A DNA stretch of 9,331 nucleotides from Dehalococcoidia bacterium UBA2158 (GTDB lineage Bacteria > Chloroflexota > Dehalococcoidia > Lucifugimonadales > UBA3495), in assembly GCA_002328185.1 (NCBI GenBank), contig DCWQ01000040.1, forward strand, positions 41,989 through 51,319, read 5' to 3'. Shown here one piece after another: positions 1 to 6,360 of the stretch. Position 1 is the stretch's first letter; every line of letters starts with the position of its first letter. Position numbers and translations under genes: made by a program. The notes below the pieces were generated by a model. The model was not told where the DNA came from, searched no databases, and saw only the letters and a program-made list of their open reading frames with translations.

Positions 1-30
1 TTTTGGTTATTCGGTCTATTGCCAGGTGAT

Positions 31-62
31 TCCCCTGTCATACCGGCGGAGGCCGGAATCCA
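31..62. repeat. short palindromic dispersed repeat behind aspS
   Basis: The segment contains an imperfect hairpin: the arm at 41-48 (ATACCGGC) pairs with the arm at 52-59 (GCCGGAAT) apart from one mismatch, over a 3-base loop (GGA). Read on the plus strand it encodes the peptide VIPAEAGIH. That is the typical translation of a widespread bacterial intergenic repeat of the form 'GTCAT.CC.GC..A.GC.GGAATCC'. It begins immediately after the aspS stop codon at 63-65, so it could also stabilise the 3' end of the aspS transcript. No T-run follows it on the minus strand, so it is not a classical terminator. Only one copy is visible in this window; the repeat assignment rests on recognition of the consensus. 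Confidence 0.55.
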
Positions 63-1862
63 CTACTCCAGCTGCTCGGTTATCCGCAGGGATAGCTCAA
101 CCAGTTGGTTTGGGCCGACTGGGGCTGGCGCGTTGAATAGTGGGTCGGACCCGGTCTGGGTTTTAGGGAAGGCGATCACGTCGCGGATGGACGTACTGCC
201 GGTGAGGATGGCCACCAGCCGGTCGATGCCGGGTGCGATTCCACCGTGGGGCGGGGCTCCGTATTCGAACGCTTCTAGTATCTGGCCGAACTGGGACTGG
301 GTTTCTTCTTTTGAAAGCCCAAGGATCGAGAAAATCTTTTCTTGAAGCTGTCGGTTGTGGATCCGGATGCTGCCGCTGGCCAGTTCAGAACCGTTGCAGA
401 CCAGGTCATAAGCCTTGGATTTAATATCTCCCAGGTTCTCGCCGTCCAACTCTCCCTCCATACCGTCGTCCGGGGCGGTGAATGGGTGGTGAGATGAGTC
501 CCAGCGCTTGGCGCTTTCATTCCATTCGAACATCGGGAACTTGGTCACGAAGGCGAAAGCCAACACATCGGGATCGGTCAATTCCAGAAGCTCGCTGACG
601 TGAGTTCGCATCGCTGACAGCCAGGTGTTCAACCGAGGTTGATGGCCTGCCAACAACAGGATCAGGTCTCCAGGACCGGCGCCCATCTTATCGGCCACCC
701 GTTGGTGCCATTCCGCAGGCATGCGCAGGCCGGCCGACTGGAGGATCTCGTCTTCACTCAACTGCCCAACTGGGTTGGTTCCCCGATATCGGATGTGGGC
801 CAGCCCGCCGGCTCCCGCCGCTTTGGCAGTGTCATCCAGGTCTTTCATCTGACCGGTGACGAACCCGGCCTGGCCCGGCACCACGAAACCCTTTATCTGT
901 CCGCTGCCTTCAATCGCGGAGAGAAACACCCGGAATTCCGATTCGCTGGCCAATTCTGAGACATCGGTCATCTCCAGGCCGAATCGCAGGTCCGGTTTGT
1001 CGGATGCGTAGCGTTCCATCGCTTCGGCGTGAGTGATTCTGGGGAACGGCTTGCGCAGTTTCTTCTCTGGCGACACCGACTCGATCATTCCGGTATACAG
1101 GGCTTCGGTCAGGTCCAGGATGTCGTCCTCTTCGACGAAGCTCATCTCCAGGTCTAGCTGGGTGAACTCCAGTTGCCGGTCGGCGCGTAGGTCCTCGTCG
1201 CGGAAACAACGGGCGATCTGGAAATAGCGTTCGACACCGGCGACCATCAGCAGTTGCTTCATCTGTTGAGGAGACTGGGGCAGGGCGTAAAAATTGCCGG
1301 GCTGCATCCTGCTGGGCACCAGGAAATCCCGGGCCCCTTCAGGCGTGCTCTTGATGAGGATGGGGGTCTCGATCTCAAGGAAATCACGGTCGCTCAGGAA
1401 ATCCCGGATGTACTTGACCACCTGGTGCCGCAGCGTCAGGTTGCGCAGCATGGGCGGACGCCGCAGGTCCAAGTAGCGGTACCGCAGGCGCAGGCTCTCG
1501 TCGGCCTCAGAGTCTTCTTCGATGTAGAAGGGAGGAGTCAGCGAGCGGTTCAGCACGGTGATCTCCGTGGTCAGTATCTCGATGTCCCCGGTGTCCATGG
1601 CCGGGTTCTCGCTGCCCTCGGGACGGCGGTTGACCGTGCCTTTGACCTGGACGACCCATTCGCCCCTGACCTCTTCGGCGATGCGTGTGGCATCCGCGGC
1701 GGTCTCCGGGTTAAAAACCACTTGTACAGCGCCCGACCTGTCGCGCAGGTCAAGGAAGATTATTCCGCCGTGGTCACGTCTCCGGCCGATCCAACCCGCC
1801 AGGGTAACCTGATCGCCGGCATTTTCACTCCTTAGGGAGCCGCAGTCCGCGCTACGCAGCAC
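63..1862 (-). CDS. aspS: aspartyl-tRNA synthetase, probably non-discriminating (Asp/Asn)
   Basis: This class II aminoacyl-tRNA synthetase charges tRNA-Asp with aspartate in the cytoplasm. The 599-aa length is normal for the bacterial type with the GAD insertion. Residues 1-105 form the OB-fold anticodon-binding domain. Motif 1 lies around residues 145-170, ending in FLEIETPIL. Motif 2 is near 212-237 and includes the invariant R221 of CFRDEDLRADRQ. The insertion domain covers roughly 285-420, and motif 3 is at 541-549 (GIAPGIDRL). The GTG start at 1860-1862 is supported by a Shine-Dalgarno GGAGGA at 1868-1873 with a 5-base spacer, and by the usual family N-terminus (MLRSADCGSLR). Residues H31 (in RRRDHGG) and G83 (in RRPEGSEN) match the pair found in non-discriminating AspRS such as that of Pseudomonas aeruginosa. 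By inference it may also make Asp-tRNA-Asn for conversion by GatCAB. The upstream thioredoxin-fold gene is 82 bp away on the same strand. Confidence 0.97.
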   Translation of the reverse strand: MLRSADCGSLRSENAGDQVTLAGWIGRRRDHGGIIFLDLRDRSGAVQVVFNPETAADATRIAEEVRGEWVVQVKGTVNRRPEGSENPAMDTGDIEILTTEITVLNRSLTPPFYIEEDSEADESLRLRYRYLDLRRPPMLRNLTLRHQVVKYIRDFLSDRDFLEIETPILIKSTPEGARDFLVPSRMQPGNFYALPQSPQQMKQLLMVAGVERYFQIARCFRDEDLRADRQLEFTQLDLEMSFVEEDDILDLTEALYTGMIESVSPEKKLRKPFPRITHAEAMERYASDKPDLRFGLEMTDVSELASESEFRVFLSAIEGSGQIKGFVVPGQAGFVTGQMKDLDDTAKAAGAGGLAHIRYRGTNPVGQLSEDEILQSAGLRMPAEWHQRVADKMGAGPGDLILLLAGHQPRLNTWLSAMRTHVSELLELTDPDVLAFAFVTKFPMFEWNESAKRWDSSHHPFTAPDDGMEGELDGENLGDIKSKAYDLVCNGSELASGSIRIHNRQLQEKIFSILGLSKEETQSQFGQILEAFEYGAPPHGGIAPGIDRLVAILTGSTSIRDVIAFPKTQTGSDPLFNAPAPVGPNQLVELSLRITEQLE

Positions 1863-1898
1863 GCAATTCCTCCGTTATCGTTTGGTGAGATGATACGT

Positions 1899-1924
1899 AA
1901 CCTGGGCCACCGATGCCCTAGGTT
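1899..1924 (-). other. hairpin between the DUF255 gene and aspS (terminator or leader element)
   Basis: The arms 1899-1907 (AACCTGGGC) and 1915-1924 (GCCCTAGGTT) pair over 9 base pairs with a single bulged T and a 7-base loop. In minus-strand RNA this hairpin falls after the stop codon of the thioredoxin-fold gene (1945-1947) and before the aspS ribosome binding site (1868-1873). No T-run follows on the minus strand, so an intrinsic terminator is not clear. A T-rich stretch (TTTTGTTG) follows in the plus direction. It could be a weak terminator, an RNA-processing or stability element, or a 5' leader structure of aspS. Confidence 0.4.
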
Positions 1925-1944
1925 TTGTTGCTAGTCTCCCGTTT

Positions 1945-3732
1945 CTAATTGCCGGGAAAGACCTGGAAGATATCTTGAAACGGGTTTTCTTGTTGCTGGG
2001 TCAGTCCCGCCACTGCATCGGCCAACTCCGCCGGAGAGTCAACCGGCGGAAGACATACGGTGTCGAGACAGACGTGGGCGCGGGCGATGTTGTCGCCATC
2101 AGCTGCAACCACGGTCTTGATGTCCAGGTTGGGTTGAGAGAGACGGGATGCGGCGGCCAAGAGTTCCTGGCAGCCGGGGTCTTCGGGCCGGCCCTCGACG
2201 GTCACTTCGACCATTTCGTTCTTGAGCAAGTGCACTGCAAGTCCGTAATCGGCGGCGAACTCGCCCTGTTCTCTAAATGTATCCACGAACACGCTTAGAG
2301 CGGCCTCCGCAACCTGGCGGTAGTCCTCGTTCCTGGTGCTCTGGTGCAGGCGGACCAATGCTTGGGCCGCCACGGTGTTGTCGATCAGGGTCTTCTCTCG
2401 TATCTGAAGGTGGCCGATGGCCTCGGATTGCTCTTCGATGTCGTAGAACCCACCGCCGTCCTGATCGAAGAAACGCTCCATCATTATCTGTGCTACGGCG
2501 ACTGCCCGCTCAAGGTATGACTCGTTGGCAGTGTTGCCGTGGGCCTGCATCAGGGCCGTCAGCAGCCAGGCCCAGTCGGTGAACAGCGCCGGCGCATCCA
2601 GCGGCCCCTGTTCTGAATAAACGTGACTGAAGGAACCGGTTTGGGCCATGGAGTCCAGCCTTTCCAACACCTGGAGGGCCGTGGTCTGCAGCGTTGAGTC
2701 ACCCAGCTTCCAAGCCGCGTCCAAGAGCACCGTCACCGCGAGGCCGTTGGAATTGGCGTAGCAAGAAGGGTCGGGCGCAGGCTGGGCCTCGTCCGTGCGT
2801 TGGTCCGGGCTAAGGGCGAAATAGTCCGAGTGCGCGCCCTGGCTGCCGCGAAATCCGGGCGCGGCCGGGTCGTAGAGTTGCTCCATCATGTAGTTGATGA
2901 TCCGCCTGGCTGTCTCACGGTATCGGGACCTGTCCAGCAGGATGCCTGCATCCAGGTATTCGCGTGCCAGGCCCAGATTATCCTCCACCATCTTTTCTAG
3001 CTGTGGTTGGCCCCAATCTGCTTGAGAGCAGTGCCGGAAAAACCCACCGTCGGAGCTGTCCCATATTTGTCCACCGGACATGCCGTCCAGGGTCTTGGTG
3101 AGCATGGCCGCGTAGAATTTCTCGCCGCTGGTGCGGTACAGGTGGTTCACAAAGCGCAGTATGGAGGCGTTGGGGAACTTGGGTTCGCTGCCGAACCCGC
3201 CGTTGCCCGAGTCGTAGGCGCCTGCTACTACCCGGGCGACCCGGTCCACCATCGACTCTACCAGTTCCTCGCTAGCTACGAAACGGCTCGCGTGAGCTTT
3301 GCGGTTGTTCATCAGGTCTCTAGCCTGGGTGTAGAGGGTAGGGCGGTCGTTCTTATAGGCCTCCGCGAACTCCGCGAGCATGGATATCAATTGCTCAGGC
3401 GGAAGATAGGTTGCACCGCCAATCAGGCCGCCATGCCCCGTGAGGAATGCCGTGGTGGGCCAGCCGCCAACGTTGTACCTGAAATTGATGTCCGGCCGGT
3501 GGTCGTTGTCTACCCGAATGGTAACGAAATGCTCGTTGAGCAGGTCTTGGACTTCAGGGTCGGAGTAGGTTTCCTCGTCCATGACGTGGCACCAATAGCA
3601 CCAAACGGCGGAGATCGACAGCAGAACGGGCTTGTCTTCTTCCTGGGCTTTGGCGAATGCAGCCGGGCCCCAGTGCAGCCAGTTGACCAATTGGGCCTGG
3701 TTTGGGTTGGGCGAAAAACGGAACTCGGACAA
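1945..3732 (-). CDS. DUF255 / YyaL-type thioredoxin-fold protein
   Basis: This protein of 595 aa belongs to the DUF255 family (bacterial YyaL, animal SPATA20). It joins an N-terminal thioredoxin-like fold to an alpha/alpha-barrel of six-hairpin glycosidase type. The thioredoxin part is residues 1-125, with the redox motif W44-C45-Y46-W47-C48-H49. It is followed by the family block around 72-112: VDNDHRPDIN, then GGWPTTAFL, then ATYLPP. From about residue 150 the chain is helical, with aromatic and acidic clusters typical of the barrel (for example GGFYDIEEQ). Family members usually reach about 680 aa. This one is shorter and lacks the standard SPYLLQHA.NPVDW opening, having NWLHWGPAAFAKA instead. 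No signal peptide is seen, so it is probably cytosolic. The start at 3730-3732 is TTG, with a weak AAGG about 8 bases upstream; an ATT at 3760 is also in frame. Catalytic activity is unknown for the family. It may be co-transcribed with aspS. Confidence 0.88.
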   Translation of the reverse strand: MSEFRFSPNPNQAQLVNWLHWGPAAFAKAQEEDKPVLLSISAVWCYWCHVMDEETYSDPEVQDLLNEHFVTIRVDNDHRPDINFRYNVGGWPTTAFLTGHGGLIGGATYLPPEQLISMLAEFAEAYKNDRPTLYTQARDLMNNRKAHASRFVASEELVESMVDRVARVVAGAYDSGNGGFGSEPKFPNASILRFVNHLYRTSGEKFYAAMLTKTLDGMSGGQIWDSSDGGFFRHCSQADWGQPQLEKMVEDNLGLAREYLDAGILLDRSRYRETARRIINYMMEQLYDPAAPGFRGSQGAHSDYFALSPDQRTDEAQPAPDPSCYANSNGLAVTVLLDAAWKLGDSTLQTTALQVLERLDSMAQTGSFSHVYSEQGPLDAPALFTDWAWLLTALMQAHGNTANESYLERAVAVAQIMMERFFDQDGGGFYDIEEQSEAIGHLQIREKTLIDNTVAAQALVRLHQSTRNEDYRQVAEAALSVFVDTFREQGEFAADYGLAVHLLKNEMVEVTVEGRPEDPGCQELLAAASRLSQPNLDIKTVVAADGDNIARAHVCLDTVCLPPVDSPAELADAVAGLTQQQENPFQDIFQVFPGN

Positions 3733-3818
3733 TGGGGCCGCCTTTGTGATATTGCCTCGAATTATTCAGTTTAAATCGAGGGTGGGAAGGCACGGAAAGC
3801 TTTTAGCAACGTTAGCAT

Positions 3819-3847
3819 AGCCCCCCTGTATTATCAATTAAGGGGCT
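3819..3847. promoter_or_regulatory. inverted repeat upstream of the DUF255 gene
   Basis: AGCCCC (3819-3824) and GGGGCT (3842-3847) form a perfect 6-bp inverted repeat around an AT-rich centre that contains TTATCAATTAA. It lies in the 126-bp gap between the helicase remnant and the start of the thioredoxin-fold gene. On the minus strand TTGATA is followed 17 bases later by TAACGT, a weak promoter-like pair. Either an operator or a poor terminator of the upstream frame is possible. The signal is short and may be chance. Confidence 0.2.
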
Positions 3848-3858
3848 GAAATAAGAGG

Positions 3859-4131
3859 CTAGACTATCACTAGGTCTGGCTGGTCTAACCGGTAGCCGGA
3901 GTGGGAGATGGGCACGCTTAACACGACTTTGGCCTGGTCCATGATTTCGGGGCTGACGTTGGCCAGTTCGACCACCGAGCCGTTCTCCATGGAGGCGATG
4001 GGAAGTCCGTCGCGCACCACTAGCCGGTTGCGCCACCGATAGGTCAGGGCGTCACGGGCCAACAGCTCCGGAAAGATCACCCCGTAGCGGTCCAGAAGCT
4101 GCCTGGCGATAGGCTCGGTGCGGTCGTCCAC
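3859..4131 (-). pseudogene. Lhr-type DEAD/DEAH helicase C-terminal remnant, internally deleted
   Basis: The frame encodes 90 aa from a GTG at 4129-4131 to a TAG at 3859-3861. It stays open upstream to a stop at 4213-4215 without any ATG, as expected for a fragment. The first 30 residues (RQLLDRYGVIFPELLARDAL, then a WR) resemble the winged-helix part of Lhr-like large helicases, where RQLL.RYGV..R..LARE is typical. The following part (NRLVVRDGLPIASMENG, then VVELANVSPE) resembles the extreme C-terminus of the same proteins, where a strand of the type 'V.RDG.P.A..E.G' occurs. In full-length proteins these blocks lie far apart, so the simplest reading is an in-frame internal deletion of a decayed gene. 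No strong ribosome binding site precedes the GTG. It could instead be an expressed small protein. The family match is from memory of motifs and is moderate. Confidence 0.45.
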
Positions 4132-4298
4132 TGGGTCGAATCTGGAAGCCTTTACATAATCGGCATTAACGTCCTTAATGCCACGGCCCGATGTCAGTTC
4201 TACGGGTGTTTTCTATGGGGATATTGGGTATGCTATGCTTCCGGCCTCCCAAATGACAGGCCCGGCGGACAGCTACGAATAATTGAGTTGAGGCGAAC

Positions 4299-5111
4299 AT
4301 GGCAGAGATCTTAGAATTCAAACCCAATCCGTTCAACGGGGCGGTTATCGACCGGACAGCGTTGCCGGTCGACCCCGATGAATTCGACGCCAGACTTGCC
4401 GCCTCGATCAAACAATGGATGACCGATGGCTTTCTCACTATATGGCTGGATATCGCCAAGTCGCAGTCCGCTCTTATACCCAAGGCCATCGACCAAGGCT
4501 TTGATTTCCACCACACAGGCGACGACTACATCCTGCTGACGCGTATGTTGGTGCCGGGCTCGCAGATCCCTCCATTCGCCACCCATTACATCGGAATCGG
4601 CGGCGTAGTCTTGACCCCGGAACGAGAGTTGTTGGTGGTGAGGGAGAAGTTCGGTGTCGGCGGACGCCCACCCACTTTGAAGTTACCGGGCGGAGCGTTG
4701 CTGGCCGGAGAACATCTCGGGCAGGCAGTCGAACGGGAGGTGCTAGAAGAGACCGGGGTCAAAGCCGTGTTCGAGTCCATCGCCTGTTTCCGACAGTGGC
4801 ATGGCTACCGGTACGGAAAGTCGGACATCTACTTCGTGGGCAAACTGAGGCCGCTTAGCAAGGAGATCGTCATGCAGACCGATGAGATCCAAGAGTGCCT
4901 GTGGATGCCGGTGGATGAATTCATCGCCTCTGATAGCATCGCGAACTTCAACAAACAGATAGTCCGAGCAGCTTTGGAGTCCGACGGCATAATTCAGTCG
5001 TTTATAGAAGGCTTTGGCGGCCCTGACACCCGCGAGTATTTCATGCCCAGACACCTGATCGACGGCGTCGGCGTAGTGCCGTTTCCCGCGGACCCAACAG
5101 CAAGGACGTAG
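4299..5111 (+). CDS. Nudix hydrolase, NUDT6-like with N-terminal pre-Nudix domain
   Basis: This 270-aa protein should hydrolyse a nucleoside diphosphate linked to another moiety (NDP-X) using Mg2+. The Nudix box spans residues 132-154 and matches G-x5-E-x7-REUxEExGU completely: G132, E138, R146, E147, E150, E151, G153. Residues 15-92 match the N-terminal domain of eukaryotic NUDT6 and plant NUDX enzymes, with W49 and the block GFDFHHTGDDYILLTRML at 68-85. After the box the family pattern continues: FRQWHGYRYGKSDIYFV at 164-180, PLSKEI at 185-190, and LWMPVDEF at 201-208. Related plant enzymes act on ADP-ribose or NADH, but the substrate here cannot be read from sequence. The ATG has GAGG at 4290-4293 with a 5-base spacer. 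Two overlapping TATGCT hexamers at 4229-4239 are possible -10 elements without a clear -35. The gene stands alone, diverging from the helicase remnant. Confidence 0.92.
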   Translation: MAEILEFKPNPFNGAVIDRTALPVDPDEFDARLAASIKQWMTDGFLTIWLDIAKSQSALIPKAIDQGFDFHHTGDDYILLTRMLVPGSQIPPFATHYIGIGGVVLTPERELLVVREKFGVGGRPPTLKLPGGALLAGEHLGQAVEREVLEETGVKAVFESIACFRQWHGYRYGKSDIYFVGKLRPLSKEIVMQTDEIQECLWMPVDEFIASDSIANFNKQIVRAALESDGIIQSFIEGFGGPDTREYFMPRHLIDGVGVVPFPADPTART

Positions 5112-5493
5112 GACCGAACCGTTTGGGTAGCGCTGCCGACCCAATCAGACTACAACACTTGGCATTGTGTGTACTCCGCTGCTTGGCTTGAGCCTGCGGA
5201 AATTGCGCTATGGTAACGTTGATTGAAATCCCCAAGACTTACGATTCAAACTTGAGTTTGTACGCTATCCTCGGCATGGACCTAGGCTTGCTCCTCATTT
5301 TCGTTCCCCTTCTCATCGTTACCTCGCTGCCCTAATAACTCTGGCGGCCTCCCTTAAAACTTTCGCCTCAGATCATCGTGGCGCTTGCCGTTTAAGAAAA
5401 TCCTGGGCGAGAGTTAAGTTGACCCGCATTTGAGAGATTTCCGATACTGCAAGCCCAGCTGCACTGTCCAAGGCTTGATCTGGGGAAGGAACG
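5112..5493. other. non-coding stretch after the Nudix gene
   Basis: No intact gene of normal size lies here. Both strands are crowded with stop codons. Two short hydrophobic peptides follow each other on the plus strand: YAILGMDLGLLLIFVPLLIV, and after stops LKLSPQIIVALAV near 5357-5395. This may be the trace of a decayed membrane protein. No terminator with a T-run was found behind the Nudix stop. Confidence 0.4.
5210..5335 (+). CDS. candidate 41-aa small hydrophobic protein (may be a gene fragment)
   Basis: An ATG at 5210-5212 opens a frame of 41 codons ending in TAA at 5333-5335. The N-terminal half is polar (VTLIEIPKTYDSN). The C-terminal half is a single strongly hydrophobic stretch at about residues 18-38, so the product would be a tail-anchored membrane peptide. 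A GGAA lies about 9 bases before the ATG, a weak ribosome binding site. I do not recognise the peptide. Because the next 60 bases encode another hydrophobic piece after stop codons, and the region is full of decayed genes, it may equally be a fragment of a broken membrane protein. Confidence 0.25.
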   Translation: MVTLIEIPKTYDSNLSLYAILGMDLGLLLIFVPLLIVTSLP

Positions 5494-6058
5494 ATAACAG
5501 CCAACGATTCAGAGCAGATGGCCGTACTTATTGGGAGTGTTGCTGGCTGCCGCCGGAGTGGCAGTATTTGTGGTGCTCCAGATAAGCACGACCGAACCAG
5601 ACCTGCGTATGATCTTGCCCGGTTCCCAAGATATTGAATTGGAGAAGAGCGCTTACACCCTGTTCTAAGAACACCAGAGCATATTCAACGAACGGATATT
5701 AAGCACGGACCCAAACTGTCCCAGCCTTACGTTTTTTCGTGACGGTCCCCGACGAGTCTGGCGTTGTCTTATATACTCCCAGCGCCAACGAAACGGACGA
5801 GTTTGACGGCAGGGTTGGGTATTTGGTGATAACGTTTTCCATCGAATCGGCTGGAACGGACACCGCAAGCGGTGGGTATCCCGGCGGGCCGGTGGTCACA
5901 TTTTTCATTTTCGCCCTAGGCAAGAGCACCTCAGGCCCGTTCATAGTAACCGCGCTTTCGATCATTAGTAGCTTGAGAGGGGGGATCGTCGTCTGGCCGG
6001 GACTTAGTCTATGCGGCGGCCCGTTCGACCTCGGGCCGACCTTGAGACCAACTCTTAA
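5494..6058 (+). pseudogene. broken membrane-anchored extracytoplasmic protein
   Basis: A ribosome binding site-like GGGGAAGGA (5482-5490) is followed by ATA at 5494, possibly a ruined ATG. From about 5516 the frame reads RWPYLLGVLLAAAGVAVFV, a clear transmembrane helix, then an extracytoplasmic stretch PDLRMILPGSQDIELEKSAY. It is interrupted by TAA at 5666-5668. The same frame continues plausibly (EHQSIFNERILSTDPN) to a run of six T at 5732-5737. There the sense shifts to the frame starting at 5739 (VTVPDESGVVLYTPSANETD, then ESAGTDTASGGYPGGP), which looks like a beta-sandwich domain. A second weak hydrophobic segment (FIVTALSIISS, GGIVV) follows. Another shift to a basic tail (RRPVRPRADLETNS, stop 6056-6058) is possible. 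The likely ancestor was an inner-membrane protein of about 170-185 aa with a helix at each end. I cannot name the family. Confidence 0.55.
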
Positions 6059-6092
6059 GAGAACATGCGTAGAATCGTCGCTGCTGCGCGCA

Positions 6093-6120
6093 CTTGGGTG
6101 TCGGAGCATTAACATCCAAG
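6093..6120 (+). terminator. possible terminator hairpin of the broken membrane-protein gene
   Basis: CTTGGGTGT (6093-6101) and ACATCCAAG (6112-6120) form a 9-bp stem with one G-U pair and a 10-base loop. It lies 35 bases behind the presumed end of the degraded gene on the plus strand. The following bases (CCCCGTTTATCC) contain only a short T-run, so termination function is uncertain. Confidence 0.3.
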
Positions 6121-6184
6121 CCCCGTTTATCCTTCGTATATTGAAATGTCGGCAGGGAGATCGGCCATCGGGGGAAATACGAAA

Positions 6185-6208
6185 GGCTCCTGGTTTTACC
6201 CGAGAGCC
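6185..6208. repeat. inverted repeat beside the tRNA remnant
   Basis: GGCTC at 6185-6189 pairs with GAGCC at 6204-6208 over a 14-base loop. It lies 19 bases past the CCA end of the half-tRNA on the minus strand, where a tRNA terminator would be expected. No T-run follows on the minus strand. Only a modest signal. Confidence 0.2.
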
Positions 6209-6227
6209 CTGTTGGTCTTTAGAGAAA

Positions 6228-6273
6228 TGGTGTGCCCGGCGAGACTCGAACTCACAAACCCCTGGGTTCGAAG
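6228..6273 (-). pseudogene. 3' half of a tRNA-Arg(UCG) gene
   Basis: Read on the minus strand, the segment gives a tRNA 3' half. The anticodon loop is CTTCGAA (6267-6273; anticodon TCG at positions 34-36) and the 3' anticodon-stem strand is CCCAG (6262-6266). A six-base variable loop follows. The T-stem GTGAG (6251-6255) pairs fully with CTCGC (6239-6243), with one G-U, around the T-loop TTCGAGT (6244-6250). Then come the acceptor strand CGGGCAC (6232-6238), discriminator A and encoded CCA (6228-6230). The 5' half is lost: CAAAA (6274-6278) cannot pair with CCCAG, and no GTGCCCG acceptor strand exists at the expected distance. A GAGC at 6278-6281, in the place of the D-stem, may be a last trace. 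So no functional tRNA is made. It is either a decayed tRNA gene or a duplicated attachment-site half left by an integrative element. Confidence 0.6.
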
Positions 6274-6360
6274 TTTTGCTCTTAATGGTCTCTCCAGTGT
6301 CTTTAGGAGTGAATTCATGTTGGTAAGTTTACTAATATCGAACTAATTGTGCTCAACCCG

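Noticed and set aside
1254..1835. 193-codon open frame antisense to aspS
   Set aside because: It is explained by the codon bias of aspS on the other strand and has no motif.
3007..3774. 255-codon open frame on the plus strand
   Set aside because: It lies wholly antisense to the DUF255 gene in a G+C-rich region, has no recognisable domain, and the opposite strand carries clear family motifs.
5247..5260. CAAACT-TG-AGTTTG palindrome as an operator
   Set aside because: Six-base arms with a short loop are expected a few times by chance in 9 kb, and no promoter or intact gene is tied to it.
5739..6326. 195-codon open frame on the plus strand taken as one intact gene
   Set aside because: Its first half continues the protein begun upstream in another frame, and its second half runs through the half-tRNA, giving the well-known artefact peptide ARRDSNSQTPGFE. 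It is not a single gene.
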